Position numbers and translations under genes: made by a program
Source of the DNA: Flavonifractor sp. An10
GTDB taxonomy: Bacteria; Bacillota; Clostridia; Oscillospirales; Oscillospiraceae
Length of the DNA stretch: 64,000 nucleotides
Assembly: GCF_002161215.1 (NCBI RefSeq)
Contig: NZ_NFMB01000006.1
Span: 124,001-188,000 of the forward strand
Direction of reading: 5' to 3'
Part shown: in pieces, positions 24,912 through 33,978 of the stretch
Layout: each line of letters begins with the position of its first letter
How positions within the stretch are numbered: position 1 is the first letter of the stretch
The notes under the pieces: model-generated
The model's input: the letters and a program-made list of their open reading frames with translations, nothing else
The model's database searches: none
Told to the model about the DNA's origin: nothing

Positions 24912-27839
24912 TTAAAGACTCCCCCGGTTCTTTTTATACCCCTTCAGCAGCAGGATTTCACCCGCCGCCAGGGCAGCGGCCAGCACCACGTCGATGACGA
25001 TCATGCCCATCTTCCAGGGCTCCATCCGCACAGCCACCTCACCGGAGTATTCATAGCCGTTGGCAAAGGTGTAGAGAATGTTGTGGCAGGCGGTGCGCAT
25101 ATAGTTCAGGGAAGTGGCGCTGGTGTAGTCCTCCAGTTCCTGAGCGCCGCCCACGGCGGAGGAGAGCATCATATCACCGCCGTTGCGGATGGCCCGGTCG
25201 GCGCTCTTGTAGTTCTGCGCCTGGGCAAAGGAGTCGGTGACCACCACGCCCTGGAAGCCCCATTCACCCCGAAGCAGGTCGTTGAGCAGAGCGGAGCAGG
25301 AGCCTGTCCACTGCGTGCCGATGTAGTTCAGAGCGGACATGACCGCGGTGGCCCCGCCCTCCTTGACGGCCATCTCAAAGCCCTTCAGATAGAGCTCCCG
25401 GGCGGCCTGTTCCGTGCTCCAGACGCAGATCTGGTTCTCCCGGTTCTGCTCCAGATCGTTGAGGGCAAAGTGCTTGATGTAGCAGTACACGCCCTTGTCC
25501 TGGGCCCCCTTGGTCTCGGCGGCGGCCATATAGCCGGTAAGCATGCCGTCCTCCGAGTAGTACTCAAAGTTGCGCCCGGAGAAGGCGGAACGGTGGATGT
25601 TCATGGCCGGGCCATACCAGCCGTTGACGCCCAGCTCCCGGGCCTCCTGCCCGATTTGGGAGCCCCGCTCGTAGGCCAGATCCTTATTCCAGGTGCAGGC
25701 AATCAGGGTGGCACAGGGGAATGCGGTGCCGCTGTTGCCATTGAAGAAGGAGGACAGGCCTGCCGGGCCGTCCACATCTACGGTATATACCTTGCCGATA
25801 TGACTGATGGCGCCGCCCTGGTAGCCGCCGGAGGAGATCATATAGCGCATGTCCTCCACGGTGAGCTGATCCAGCATATCCTCCCACAGGGGGTCGTCAT
25901 AGTCCAGGCCGTACATGTCCTTCATGGTCAGGCCGTTGTCCTCTCCCATTACCGGCGCCACATCGCTGGGATCGTTCTCGGCAAAGGGGTCATAGTTGGA
26001 GTTGTTGACGTAGACCGCCTTGTATTCCTCCGGCATTTCGTAGCTGGAGGGGCCGGCGGTGGCCTCCTCGTAATTGGCAAAGCCGTCCGCCCGGCTCAGA
26101 TAGGTCACGTCTCCCTCGATCCACTGGAAGAGGTCCTGGGCCGCCGCCTGGTCGGTGGAGCGGGGGTTGTCCTCACCATAGACAATGTCCTCATCCAGGG
26201 TATAGGTCTGCTGGGCCAGCACGGTGTGGGAGTCGGAGCGGATGCTCACGGTATAGTCCCCGTGCTCCAGCACATAACAGCCGTGTCCGTAGGAGTCATA
26301 GGACGCCATATCCTCCAGAGCAATGGAGAAAGAGATGGTCTGGCTCTCCCCCGGCTCCAGCAGGTCGGTCTTGGCAAAGTCAATCAGGTTGACGGACGCC
26401 TTTTCAATTCCGCCGTTGTAATAGGGCGGCGTATAGTAGACCTCTACCACGTCCTTGCCTGCCTGATCGCCGGTATTGGTCACCGTCACGTCAAAGATGA
26501 GGTTTCCGTCCCCGTCGGCAGTCATCGCCCCCATCTCCTGGGTGAACTGGGTATAGCTCAGGCCATAGCCGAAGGGATACTGCACAGCGGCATCGTAGTC
26601 CAGGAAGCCCTCCTCGTCCGCCGTCTCGTAGAATTTATAGCCCACATAGATGCCCTCTACATTGTGTACAAAGGAGACGATGGGGTTCCCCTCCGTGCCG
26701 AACTCCTCCATGTTCGTATAGCGGAAGTCACCGATGTTGTTGAAGTTATTGATGGAGGTCAGATCATATACCCAGGTATCCACCAGGCGGCCGGAGGGAT
26801 TGACCGTGCCGTTGAGCACGGAGCCCAAAGCATTGAAGCCGGTCTGCCCGGGGCCGGCGATGGTGACCACGCCGCCGATGTTGTCGTACTCCTCCACCCA
26901 GCCCAGCTCAAATGCGTTGGCGCTGTTGTACACCACGACCACGTTTTCATAAGTGGAAGTGACATAGTCGACCATTTCCCGCTCGGTTTTGCTCAGCTCC
27001 AGGATCGTCTGGCCCTCTGTGAAGTCGCCGGGATTTCCTTCGTAGGTGACCGCTGTCACGTCGGTGGGCAGGTCAGCGCCCTCGCCGCCCACACGGGTGA
27101 TCACGATGAGCGCCGTGTCGGAAAAATCCCGGGCGCTGTCCAGCAGTTCCTGGGGGTACTCACTCATCATGGGCTCCGGCAGCGTCCAGTCCTGCTCCAC
27201 TCGGGCGATTCTGGGCCGGTCGGAGCGGTAGGAGACATAGAAGTCGGACAGCTCCGTGTTCAGCTCAAATCCGGCGTTTTCCAGGCCGTCCAGCAGGGTG
27301 ACGGCGGTGGAGGTGTCTACCGCGCCGGAGCCCGTCCCGCCGTAACAGGGGTTGGTGGAGGCCCATCCGAACACATTCAGCCTGGTGTTCTGGGCCAGGG
27401 GGAGCAGGCCGTCGTTCTCCAGCAGGACAATCCCCTCCCCGGAGATCTCCTCAATCAGCGCCTCGCTTTCCGCCTTTGTCTCCGCGCTCAGCTCCGCAGG
27501 CACGGCGAACACCAGGCTCATCACGTTGCTCAGGGGGTTCAGGCAGATCAGGTTTGCGCCCAGCGCAAGGGTCAGGATGCAGGCCAGCACCGATTCGCCC
27601 CGCACCAGGCGCTTGACTGCGCGGGATTTTTTCCGCATGGCAATCCACAGGACAATGGTGGCCGCCAAAACGGCGAAGAATGGAATCAGATAGGGCAGCG
27701 CCTGCATGGTGTAGTCGTATACATCCTGCATATTCAGCACATCAGCCGCTCCGGCGGCGCCGGCCGCCGGCATCGCTGCCGCCAGCCCTCCCATACAGGC
27801 CGCCGCGGCAAGACATCTGTTCGCGCTTCTTTTCAACAC
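24912..27839 (-). CDS. Membrane-anchored GH3 glycosidase with reversed domain order
   Basis: A 975-residue protein. The N-terminus has a signal-like stretch (10-32) and two membrane segments (about 48-68 and 86-108). The GH3 sandwich domain comes first (GEGIVLLENDGLLPLAQNTRL near 133; NPSGRLVDTW), then an FnIII-like domain (YPFGYGLSYTQF), and only then the barrel (VDVDGPAGLSSF, NIHRSAFSGRNFEYYSEDG, CYIKHFALNDLEQ, nucleophile region GVVVTDSFAQ). A last membrane segment (about 943-965) ends the protein. This swapped order is known from a few rumen Firmicute beta-glucosidases. GTG 27839 follows GAGGAGGAG. Four membrane segments suggest the catalytic part works outside the cell. Confidence 0.9.
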   Translation of the reverse strand: MLKRSANRCLAAAACMGGLAAAMPAAGAAGAADVLNMQDVYDYTMQALPYLIPFFAVLAATIVLWIAMRKKSRAVKRLVRGESVLACILTLALGANLICLNPLSNVMSLVFAVPAELSAETKAESEALIEEISGEGIVLLENDGLLPLAQNTRLNVFGWASTNPCYGGTGSGAVDTSTAVTLLDGLENAGFELNTELSDFYVSYRSDRPRIARVEQDWTLPEPMMSEYPQELLDSARDFSDTALIVITRVGGEGADLPTDVTAVTYEGNPGDFTEGQTILELSKTEREMVDYVTSTYENVVVVYNSANAFELGWVEEYDNIGGVVTIAGPGQTGFNALGSVLNGTVNPSGRLVDTWVYDLTSINNFNNIGDFRYTNMEEFGTEGNPIVSFVHNVEGIYVGYKFYETADEEGFLDYDAAVQYPFGYGLSYTQFTQEMGAMTADGDGNLIFDVTVTNTGDQAGKDVVEVYYTPPYYNGGIEKASVNLIDFAKTDLLEPGESQTISFSIALEDMASYDSYGHGCYVLEHGDYTVSIRSDSHTVLAQQTYTLDEDIVYGEDNPRSTDQAAAQDLFQWIEGDVTYLSRADGFANYEEATAGPSSYEMPEEYKAVYVNNSNYDPFAENDPSDVAPVMGEDNGLTMKDMYGLDYDDPLWEDMLDQLTVEDMRYMISSGGYQGGAISHIGKVYTVDVDGPAGLSSFFNGNSGTAFPCATLIACTWNKDLAYERGSQIGQEARELGVNGWYGPAMNIHRSAFSGRNFEYYSEDGMLTGYMAAAETKGAQDKGVYCYIKHFALNDLEQNRENQICVWSTEQAARELYLKGFEMAVKEGGATAVMSALNYIGTQWTGSCSALLNDLLRGEWGFQGVVVTDSFAQAQNYKSADRAIRNGGDMMLSSAVGGAQELEDYTSATSLNYMRTACHNILYTFANGYEYSGEVAVRMEPWKMGMIVIDVVLAAALAAGEILLLKGYKKNRGSL

Positions 27840-27949
27840 GGGAAACTCCTCCTCGCTTCTGTATTGGGCCGGTTCCTTCCGGCACCTTACAGCAATACCC
27901 TAGCACAGTTTGGAGATCCGTGCGCGCGGCCGGCACAGACTGACGGGTT

Positions 27950-27968
27950 TTCAGCAAAATTTGCTGAA
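27950..27968. promoter_or_regulatory. Palindromic operator candidate upstream of the GH3 operon
   Basis: TTCAGCAAAATTTGCTGAA is a perfect 9+1+9 palindrome, 110 bp before the GTG of the first GH3 gene. Its cognate regulator is not identified. Confidence 0.5.
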
Positions 27969-27986
27969 GCAATCATATAAAATGCA

Positions 27987-28025
27987 CAAAAAGAGGCGGC
28001 GGTTTTTAGTTCAAGTGCCGCCGCC
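27987..28025 (-). terminator. Terminator overlapping the histidine kinase stop
   Basis: On the minus strand GGCGGCGG (28025-28018) pairs with CCGCCGCC (28002-27995), followed by TCTTTTTG. The first arm lies inside the last codons of the kinase. Confidence 0.8.
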
Positions 28026-29321
28026 GGACTGTGGAAAGAGCACCCTCAGCTCGAACCAGCCTCCGCCGACCTGGACGGTGGCCGCCCCGCCGTATTTCCT
28101 GGCCACGTAGCGGATGCTCTTCAGGCCGTAGCCGTGGAAGCGGGGATCCCCCTTGGTGCTGGCGGGCAGGCCGTCCTCAAAGGCCAGCTGATCCTCGCAG
28201 TAATTCTCCAGGCGCAGCAGAACAAAGCCCTTCTGGGCCGATATGGTCATATGAATCAGCCGCTTTTCCGGGTCGGCAATCTTCTCCTCGTATTCAATGG
28301 CGTTGTCCAGGGCGTTACCCACCAGGGTGCACAGATCCATCACATCCATGAAGTCCAGCAGCCTTCCATCGGCCACGCAGGTGAGGGTGATTTGATTGCG
28401 CGCGCAGTAAAGGTCCTTGCTGGTGAGCACCGTGTCCAGCACCGAATTGTCCGTCTTGTTCTGGGCCTCGTACTGCCGGATGTCCGCCTCCATGGCGTCC
28501 AGGAAGGCCCCGCGCCGGGCGGCATCCGGCTCCGCCCGCAGCACGGCGATCTGGTGCTTGAGGTCGTGGTATTTCCGGTTGATCAGCTCGATGCTCTCCC
28601 TGGACTGCTGGTACTGGATGTACTGGTTCTGAAGCACATTCTGCACGGCCTCCAGTTCCCGGCGGATCCGGAGCTCACCGCACTGGAGCAGATGGGCGAA
28701 CAGGATGGCCACGCCCCCCAGATCCACCAGGGTGCGGATGTTGAGCACCGCCGCCCCGTAGGGCCCGCTGAAGGGGGTGCGTGCGGAGACAAAGCTCAGG
28801 TTGCTGACGGCAAAGACCGCCACGCCGATGATAAAGGCGGAACCCAGTTCCCTCCCGGTGATGCCCAGGCGCTGCTCCGGGGTCAGATGCCGCCGCACCA
28901 GCCATCCCATCAGCAGGAAGACTCCGCCGTATACCCCCGCCAGCACCAGGAAGCCGGGGGCGCGCTGCGCGCCGTCCGGCCACAGGAAGCAGTGGAGCTG
29001 CCACTCCAGTGAGGCGGCCAGCTCGGCCAGCACGAAGGCCTGGACACAGAGGTAGCCCGCGTCCAGAGGGGCGGCGCCGCCGCAAAGCCAGAGAAACAGA
29101 AACATCAGGCCCACCGCCGCGGCCATGCATGGAATCCAGAAGGGGAGCGGAAGCCCGCCGGTGGGGCCCAGAAAGGCCCCCTGAACGGCCAGGGCTCCCG
29201 CAGCGGCCAGCCAAAACCGCCAGCCGCGCAGCCGCCCCCGCAGGGGCAGCACATAGATCAGGCAGGCGCACCACTCCGCCAGGGCGGTGTAAAGGCGGGG
29301 AATGTCCGGCATGGGGTTCAT
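28011..29321 (-). CDS. Sensor histidine kinase, AgrC-like (GHKL ATPase)
   Basis: A 436-residue membrane kinase. Residues 10-225 contain about six hydrophobic segments. A coiled region leads to the phosphoacceptor motif YHDLKHQIAVL (His near residue 255). The GHKL ATPase has the N-box LVGNALDNAIE (near 337) and a G-box around HGYGLKSIRYVARKYGG. This is the AgrC/ComD class, which usually senses peptides. Its start overlaps the response regulator stop (29318-29321), so the pair is one operon with the regulator first. No peptide precursor gene is seen. Confidence 0.92.
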   Translation of the reverse strand: MNPMPDIPRLYTALAEWCACLIYVLPLRGRLRGWRFWLAAAGALAVQGAFLGPTGGLPLPFWIPCMAAAVGLMFLFLWLCGGAAPLDAGYLCVQAFVLAELAASLEWQLHCFLWPDGAQRAPGFLVLAGVYGGVFLLMGWLVRRHLTPEQRLGITGRELGSAFIIGVAVFAVSNLSFVSARTPFSGPYGAAVLNIRTLVDLGGVAILFAHLLQCGELRIRRELEAVQNVLQNQYIQYQQSRESIELINRKYHDLKHQIAVLRAEPDAARRGAFLDAMEADIRQYEAQNKTDNSVLDTVLTSKDLYCARNQITLTCVADGRLLDFMDVMDLCTLVGNALDNAIEYEEKIADPEKRLIHMTISAQKGFVLLRLENYCEDQLAFEDGLPASTKGDPRFHGYGLKSIRYVARKYGGAATVQVGGGWFELRVLFPQSGGGT

Positions 29322-30028
29322 TTGACCACCTCGCCCAGATAGTTGGTCAGGGCCTCCATGAAGGCGGCCCGGCGGGGGCGGCTGAGCTGGAGCTGCTCCC
29401 CGTGAACCAGGGCGGAGCCGTCCTGCACCCCGTCTACGTGCTCCAGATTGATGAGATAGCCGTTGTTGCCGCGGAAAAAGTGAAGCCCCTCCAGCCGGGC
29501 CTCAACCTCCTTCATCGTCCCGGTGGAGGAGTAGACGCCCGCGGCGGTATGGTACAGCAGGGTGTGGCCCTGGCTCTCCACATAGTAGAGCAGGGACACG
29601 TCCACCTTCTGGCTGCCGCCCTTCACCGGGATCACGAGATACTTCCGTTCCCGGCGCTTCATGCGGGCGACCGCCCGCTCCAGCCGCTGGGTGAAGGCAA
29701 AATAGCTCACCGGCTTGAGCACATAGTCCAGCGCATCCACGGCATAGCCCTTGATGGCATACTGGGCCATGTTGGTGATGAAGATGATTACCACCTCGCT
29801 GTCCCGCCTGCGGATCTCTTCCGCCGCCGTCATTCCGTCCAGGAAGGGCATCTCCACATCCAGGAGGATCAGGTCAAACTGGGCCCGGTACCCCTCCACA
29901 ATTTCGTCGCCATCGGTATAGACCGCCACCTCGATGGGCTCGCCGCTCTCCCGGCTGTACCGGCCCAGATAGTCCTGAAGCTGCCGGGCATAGCTGGGAT
30001 CATCCTCTACGATTGCGATATGAAGCAT
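29318..30028 (-). CDS. LytTR-family response regulator (AgrA-like)
   Basis: A 236-residue regulator: receiver domain (acidic pocket IVEDDPS, phosphorylated Asp in LILLDVEMP near residue 54, Lys in YVLKPVSYF near 103) followed by a LytTR DNA-binding domain (about 130-235, with FFRGNNGYLINLEHVDGV). ATG 30028 is used; a TTG six codons upstream would overlap the ribosome site GGAGGGGGG. It is cotranscribed with the kinase. LytTR regulators often control secreted products; the neighbouring GH3 operon is a possible target. Confidence 0.92.
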   Translation of the reverse strand: MLHIAIVEDDPSYARQLQDYLGRYSRESGEPIEVAVYTDGDEIVEGYRAQFDLILLDVEMPFLDGMTAAEEIRRRDSEVVIIFITNMAQYAIKGYAVDALDYVLKPVSYFAFTQRLERAVARMKRRERKYLVIPVKGGSQKVDVSLLYYVESQGHTLLYHTAAGVYSSTGTMKEVEARLEGLHFFRGNNGYLINLEHVDGVQDGSALVHGEQLQLSRPRRAAFMEALTNYLGEVVK

Positions 30029-30523
30029 ACGGCTGCCCCCCTCCAAGATGTGGCTGTCTGCTTCTTAGTATAGCAGGAATCCCGCATTTTGCAAAAGCAT
30101 ATCGTGTGATATTCTGTAAGAAGTCTATGTCAATGCCTCACCCGTGAAAACGCAAAAGCTCCACACTGTCAGGGAAGCAAGTGTTCGCGTCAAGTCTAGA
30201 TGACAGACATCACCCACCCACGTGTGGGGCAAGCAGAGCACCTGGCTTGCCGCAAGCGGCCGCCAAACGCCTTTTGCGGGCAGAAGCCCGCACCCACTTT
30301 GCACCGTGAGCATCCGGCGTACTCAAGCACGAGGCGGACAGGCAGGAGGAAACCGCTGTCGCGGCCGTGTGCACCCTGTGTGCCGGTTTCAGAGCGGAAG
30401 CGGGGCAAGCTGCCCCCGGAACGGGAATTTCGGCGGTGTTGGGCCGTGTGTGGGGCGGTGGCTGTCTGGGACAGCCATGACGCGGCGATCCTGGCCATCC
30501 AGAACATTCAATTCCAGAAGAAG

Positions 30524-30583
30524 AACGCCTCCGGGGAGTCCCGTTTCGGGTTCTCTGGGGGCGTTCGATTTTAGTACTAGGAT
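30524..30583 (+). repeat. Dispersed hairpin repeat (copy 2) in a gene-free stretch
   Basis: GAACGCCTCCGGGGAG and a GGGGGCGTTC arm, followed by GATTTTAGTACTAGGATA, closely match 21545-21606. The 30.05-30.95 kb interval has no credible gene; its open frames are compositional. Confidence 0.65.
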
Positions 30584-30617
30584 AAAGAGAGGTGGTCGCA
30601 AGCGCCCCGCCTCCCGG

Positions 30618-30648
30618 CCTGAACGCCCCGCAGCGCGGGGCGTTCAGG
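30618..30648. terminator. Perfect 14-bp hairpin
   Basis: CCTGAACGCCCCGC (30618-30631) pairs with GCGGGGCGTTCAGG (30635-30648) with a 3-nt loop. There is no T run, so it may be structural and not a terminator. Confidence 0.5.
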
Positions 30649-30815
30649 CTGTCGCGGAAGATGCACCTTTTCGCCACAGCCGGCGGTTTTAGGTGGTCGT
30701 CAATTTGAAAAGTCCAGCGATCCCGGGGGTTAAATGTTGCCCGTAATATGGTGAGCCGTTTCCATTTCGCTTTTGCCGTGATGCATACCATCAAAAATTG
30801 TCTCCATCCGATCAG

Positions 30816-30856
30816 AAAGGACGTGCTGGGAATGACCCTGCGCACGTCCTTTTTGA
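30816..30856 (+). terminator. Rho-independent terminator
   Basis: AAAGGACGTGC (30816-30826) pairs with GCACGTCCTTT (30842-30852), followed by TTG. No plus-strand gene is recognisable before it. Confidence 0.65.
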
Positions 30857-31127
30857 TTTATCTTCCTGCCGGCTGCGATGGTGGTATGTACCCCTTACGA
30901 CGCGGGTAAAAATCAGGCATAAGCGCAATACGGGCACCTGACGTATCAGAAATATCAGTACTTTACATATTATTTACACAAAATTGACATCCGCCATGTC
31001 GCTGACAGTCCTGATTTTTGCTAGATTATTAAAATGGATATGTCATACCCTGGGATTCTACAGGGGCGACCCCGAAAATCCGGCAGACGGTTCGTATTCT
31101 TCTGCTGGAGGGGATGGAGGGATCGGA

Positions 31128-31868
31128 ATGGTGCGGACAGAACACAGCATCGTGGGCCAGGTATATGAGGCGAAGACAGACCCGGAGGCGGCGGATCGCC
31201 TGATCGGCCAGTACATGGGCTTTATTCGCAGTGAGACGGTAAAATTCACTCACGCCGCCCCGGAGGACGGCCACGAGGACGAGCTGAGCATCGCCATGCT
31301 GGCCTTCTACGAGGCCATCCTGAGCTATGAAAAGGGGCGGGGGGCGTTTCTCCCCTATGCGGCCCGGGCCATCCGGAACCGGCTCATCGACCACTACCGG
31401 GCGGAAAAGCGGCACGGAAACGTGATCTCCCTCCACACGCCCCTGGGCACGGAGGAGGACGGCGGTGAGCTGCTGGACACCATCCCAGACACGGTGGATC
31501 ATGCGGACGCCTATGAGACGCGCACGGCCAGCCAGCGGGAGATTCAGGAGTTCGGCGCCCAGCTGGCGGCCTTCGGCATCTCCTTTTCCGATGTGGCGGA
31601 CAACTGCCCCCGGCAGGAGCGCACCCTGGCCGCCTGCCGCCGGGTGCTGGATCACGCCCGGGCCCATCCGGAGCTGCTGGATCGGCTGGTGGAGACGGGC
31701 CGCCTGCCCATGAACGAGCTGGCGGCGGGCTCCGGCACCGACAAAAAGACCATGGAGCGGCACAGGAAGTATCTGGTGGCCATTCTGCTGGCCTTCACCA
31801 ACGGCTATGAGATCATCCGGGGGCACCTGCGGCAGCTGGCCCCGGCGAAGGGAGGGAGCGGAAAATGA
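31128..31868 (+). CDS. sigI: RNA polymerase sigma factor, SigI family
   Basis: A 246-residue SigI-type sigma factor. Region 2 appears as RLIGQYMGFIRSETVKFTHAA then EDELSIAMLAFYEAILSYEKGRGAFLPYAARAIRNRLIDHYRAEKR, and SLHTPL follows. The C-terminal SigI domain contains FGISFSDVADNCPRQERTLAACRRV and KKTMERHRKYLVAILLAFTNGYEIIRGHL. ATG 31128 has GGAGGG six bases upstream. It overlaps the anti-sigma gene (ATGA at 31865). SigI factors of Firmicutes answer heat or extracellular polysaccharide signals through RsgI; here it heads a polyphosphate/CotH-type locus. Confidence 0.93.
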   Translation: MVRTEHSIVGQVYEAKTDPEAADRLIGQYMGFIRSETVKFTHAAPEDGHEDELSIAMLAFYEAILSYEKGRGAFLPYAARAIRNRLIDHYRAEKRHGNVISLHTPLGTEEDGGELLDTIPDTVDHADAYETRTASQREIQEFGAQLAAFGISFSDVADNCPRQERTLAACRRVLDHARAHPELLDRLVETGRLPMNELAAGSGTDKKTMERHRKYLVAILLAFTNGYEIIRGHLRQLAPAKGGSGK

Positions 31869-32767
31869 GCTATCTGGTCATGGAAACCCACCCGGCCTAC
31901 GCGGTGCTGCTGGACGAGGAGGGGCGCTTTCTGAAGGCGGCCAACCTGCGCTACCAGGTGGGAGACACCGTCCAGGACATTGTGGAACTGCAGCCGCCCA
32001 AGGCGAAGTCCCCCGCCCTGTGGAAGCCCCTGTCCGGCGTGGCCGGCCTGGCCGCCTGCCTCTGCCTGGTCTTCTTTGGCTACTACCAGCCCAACTACAC
32101 GGCCTACGGCACGCTGCGCATCCAGATCAACCCGGATGTGGAGATGACGGTCAGCCGTACCGACCGGGTGCTGGGACTGGATGGCCTGAATGAGGACGGC
32201 GAGGCGCTGATCGCCGGCTACGCCTACCAGGGCAAAGACCGGGAGACCGCCGCCGGCGAGCTGGTGGAGCGGGCCATTGATATGGGCTATCTCTCCGACG
32301 GAGAAACCGTGTCCATCACCGTCACCAGCGCCGACGCCGATTGGCAGGCCCGGGAGGAACAGGAGGCCCGGGAGGATCTGGAGGAGCGTTACGGGCAGAC
32401 CATTGTGATTCAGATCGGCCCCCTGGAAGAGGAGCCCCCTGCAACAGAGATCGTGATCCCGGTGACACCGCCCACGCCGGAACCCACGCCGGAGCCATCT
32501 CCGGAGCCGACTGCTCCGCCGGCGATTCCGGATAACACGGACTACGGCACCAGCGGCGATGGTGTGACTGACTACCAAGACACCGATTACGGCCCATACG
32601 CCGACGGCGTCACCGACTACACGGACACCGGCGGGGAAACGTACAGCGACGGCGTCACGGACTATGAGGCCCGGGATGACGACGACTGGGACGACAGCCG
32701 GGATGACGGCGACGACGATGACGATGATGACAGCGAGGATGATGACGACGGCGGGGATGACGACTGA
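31865..32767 (+). CDS. rsgI: RsgI-type anti-sigma factor with acidic repeat tail
   Basis: A 300-residue protein. The cytoplasmic N-terminal anti-sigma domain (1-50) has YLVMETHPAYAVLLDEEGRFLKA. One membrane segment lies near 58-75. The conserved extracytoplasmic RsgI domain follows (LRIQINPDVEMTVSRTDRVLGLDGLNEDGEALI). Then come a Pro/Glu-rich linker (TPEPTPEPSPEP), three 15-residue repeats of the DTDYGPYADGVTDY type (32534-32668), and a run of Asp. Known RsgI proteins end in carbohydrate-sensing or protease domains; this one ends in what looks like a thrombospondin-type-3-like calcium-binding array. It should hold SigI inactive until an outside signal. Confidence 0.9.
   Translation: MSYLVMETHPAYAVLLDEEGRFLKAANLRYQVGDTVQDIVELQPPKAKSPALWKPLSGVAGLAACLCLVFFGYYQPNYTAYGTLRIQINPDVEMTVSRTDRVLGLDGLNEDGEALIAGYAYQGKDRETAAGELVERAIDMGYLSDGETVSITVTSADADWQAREEQEAREDLEERYGQTIVIQIGPLEEEPPATEIVIPVTPPTPEPTPEPSPEPTAPPAIPDNTDYGTSGDGVTDYQDTDYGPYADGVTDYTDTGGETYSDGVTDYEARDDDDWDDSRDDGDDDDDDDSEDDDDGGDDD
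32534..32668 (+). repeat. Three 45-bp tandem repeats in rsgI
   Basis: Units 32534-32578, 32579-32623 and 32624-32668 encode variants of (N/D)TDYGxxxDGVTDY plus one residue. The third is the most diverged. They match the four units in the next gene. Confidence 0.85.
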
Positions 32768-32949
32768 GGCGCCGCAAATAAGCGGATAAAAATTTTGAAA
32801 GAAACCCCGGTTTGGGGGGCGGGCCCCCGTATTCTCCCCATGTAAGCCAAAGAGAAAAACTTTTTTGCAAGACCCCGTTTTTCAGGCAGCGGCTTCGTAA
32901 TCTATCAGCAGAGAACACAAAACAAACTGTATTTTCTGAGGTGAATGAG

Positions 32950-33978
32950 ATGAAAAAGAACTTCACTCCCAAGCTGTTTGGACTGGCCCTGACCACTGCC
33001 CTGACCCTGACCACCCTGACCGCCTGCGGAGGCGGCACCACCGCGCTCCAGCCGGGCACGGACGCCCAGGGCGCCGCCCTCACCCCCGCCCCGGAGAGCC
33101 CCGCCGCAAGCGTGGGCACCGTGCTGCTGAGCGTCAACCCGGAGATCGAGATGGACTACGACGAGGCGGGCAACGTGGTGGCCCTCAATGGCCTCAACGA
33201 CGACGGGAAGGCCGTCCTGGCCTCCTACACCGGCTATGAGGGCAGGGCCTGCACCGCCGTCGTCGGCGAGCTGGTGAATGAGATCAACGCCGGCGGCTAC
33301 TTCGATACCACCATCGACGGCCATGAGAAGAACATCGTCCTCAAGCTGGAGCGGGGCTCCCGGTATCCCAGCGACCAGTTCCTCAACGAGCTGGCCCAGG
33401 CGGTTCGCCTGGTGGTGGAGGCCGATCAGATCGGCTCCCAGACCGTGGCCCTGGACGATGACGACTACGATGATACATACGCCGACAAGGGTTACATCAA
33501 CGCCCAGGCGGCGCAGGGTATCCTCTCCACCCAGCTGGGCCGGGATGATATCCAGTTCGTGGAAAAGGACTACGATCTGGACGACGGGGAGTACGAGGTG
33601 GAGTTTGTCATGGACGGCGTGGAGTATGAGTACGAGGTCAACGCCGTCACCGGCAAGGTCACGGAGATGGACGCGGACTACCAGGACTACGACGACACCG
33701 ATTACGGCCCCGGCAGCGACGGAATCACGGACTATGCGGATACGGACTATGGCCCCAACGCGGACGGCGTCACCGACTACGACGACACGGACTACGGCCC
33801 CAATGCCGACGGCGTCACCGACTACGACGACACCGACTACGGCCCCAATGCCGATGGCGTCACCGACTACAGCGATGATGACTGGGACGATGACGGCGAT
33901 GATGATTGGGACGACGATGATGATTGGGACGACGATGATGATTGGGACGACGACGATGACGACGACTGGGACGACTGA
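32950..33978 (+). CDS. Lipoprotein with RsgI-like domain, PepSY domain and acidic repeats
   Basis: A 342-residue predicted lipoprotein: signal peptide with lipobox LTTLTACGGG (Cys near 26). Residues about 58-110 repeat the RsgI extracytoplasmic pattern (LLSVNPEIEMDYDEAGNVVALNGLNDDGKAVL). A PepSY-like domain lies around 180-245 (GYINAQAAQGILSTQLG, then YEVEFVMDGVEYEYEVNAVTG). Four 45-bp repeats encoding DTDYGPNADGVTDYD (33694-33873) follow, and a WDDDDD tail. It shares both the sensor fold and the repeat cassette with the anti-sigma factor, so it may compete for or present the same ligand. ATG 32950 has GAGGTG six bases upstream. Confidence 0.88.
   Translation: MKKNFTPKLFGLALTTALTLTTLTACGGGTTALQPGTDAQGAALTPAPESPAASVGTVLLSVNPEIEMDYDEAGNVVALNGLNDDGKAVLASYTGYEGRACTAVVGELVNEINAGGYFDTTIDGHEKNIVLKLERGSRYPSDQFLNELAQAVRLVVEADQIGSQTVALDDDDYDDTYADKGYINAQAAQGILSTQLGRDDIQFVEKDYDLDDGEYEVEFVMDGVEYEYEVNAVTGKVTEMDADYQDYDDTDYGPGSDGITDYADTDYGPNADGVTDYDDTDYGPNADGVTDYDDTDYGPNADGVTDYSDDDWDDDGDDDWDDDDDWDDDDDWDDDDDDDWDD
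33694..33873 (+). repeat. Four 45-bp tandem repeats encoding DTDYGPNADGVTDYD
   Basis: Units start at 33694, 33739, 33784 and 33829. Units 3 and 4 are nearly identical at DNA level, pointing to recent duplication. The spacing of Asp residues and the DGVTDYDD core resemble calcium-binding thrombospondin type 3 repeats. Confidence 0.9.

Noticed and set aside
22871-24997. Long plus-strand frame opposite the first GH3 gene
   Set aside because: Composition-driven shadow; the minus-strand GH3 has full catalytic motifs.
25083-27980. 965-codon plus-strand frame opposite the second GH3 gene
   Set aside because: Low-complexity His/Val/Gly translation, no ribosome site; the antisense gene is clear.
30210-30845. 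Overlapping frames on both strands between the response regulator and sigI
   Set aside because: None has a ribosome site or recognisable domain, and they cross hairpins.
33278-33955. Thr/Met-rich frame running through the acidic repeats into the VTC gene
   Set aside because: Only the part from 33956 has VTC similarity; the rest is the out-of-frame reading of Asp codons.
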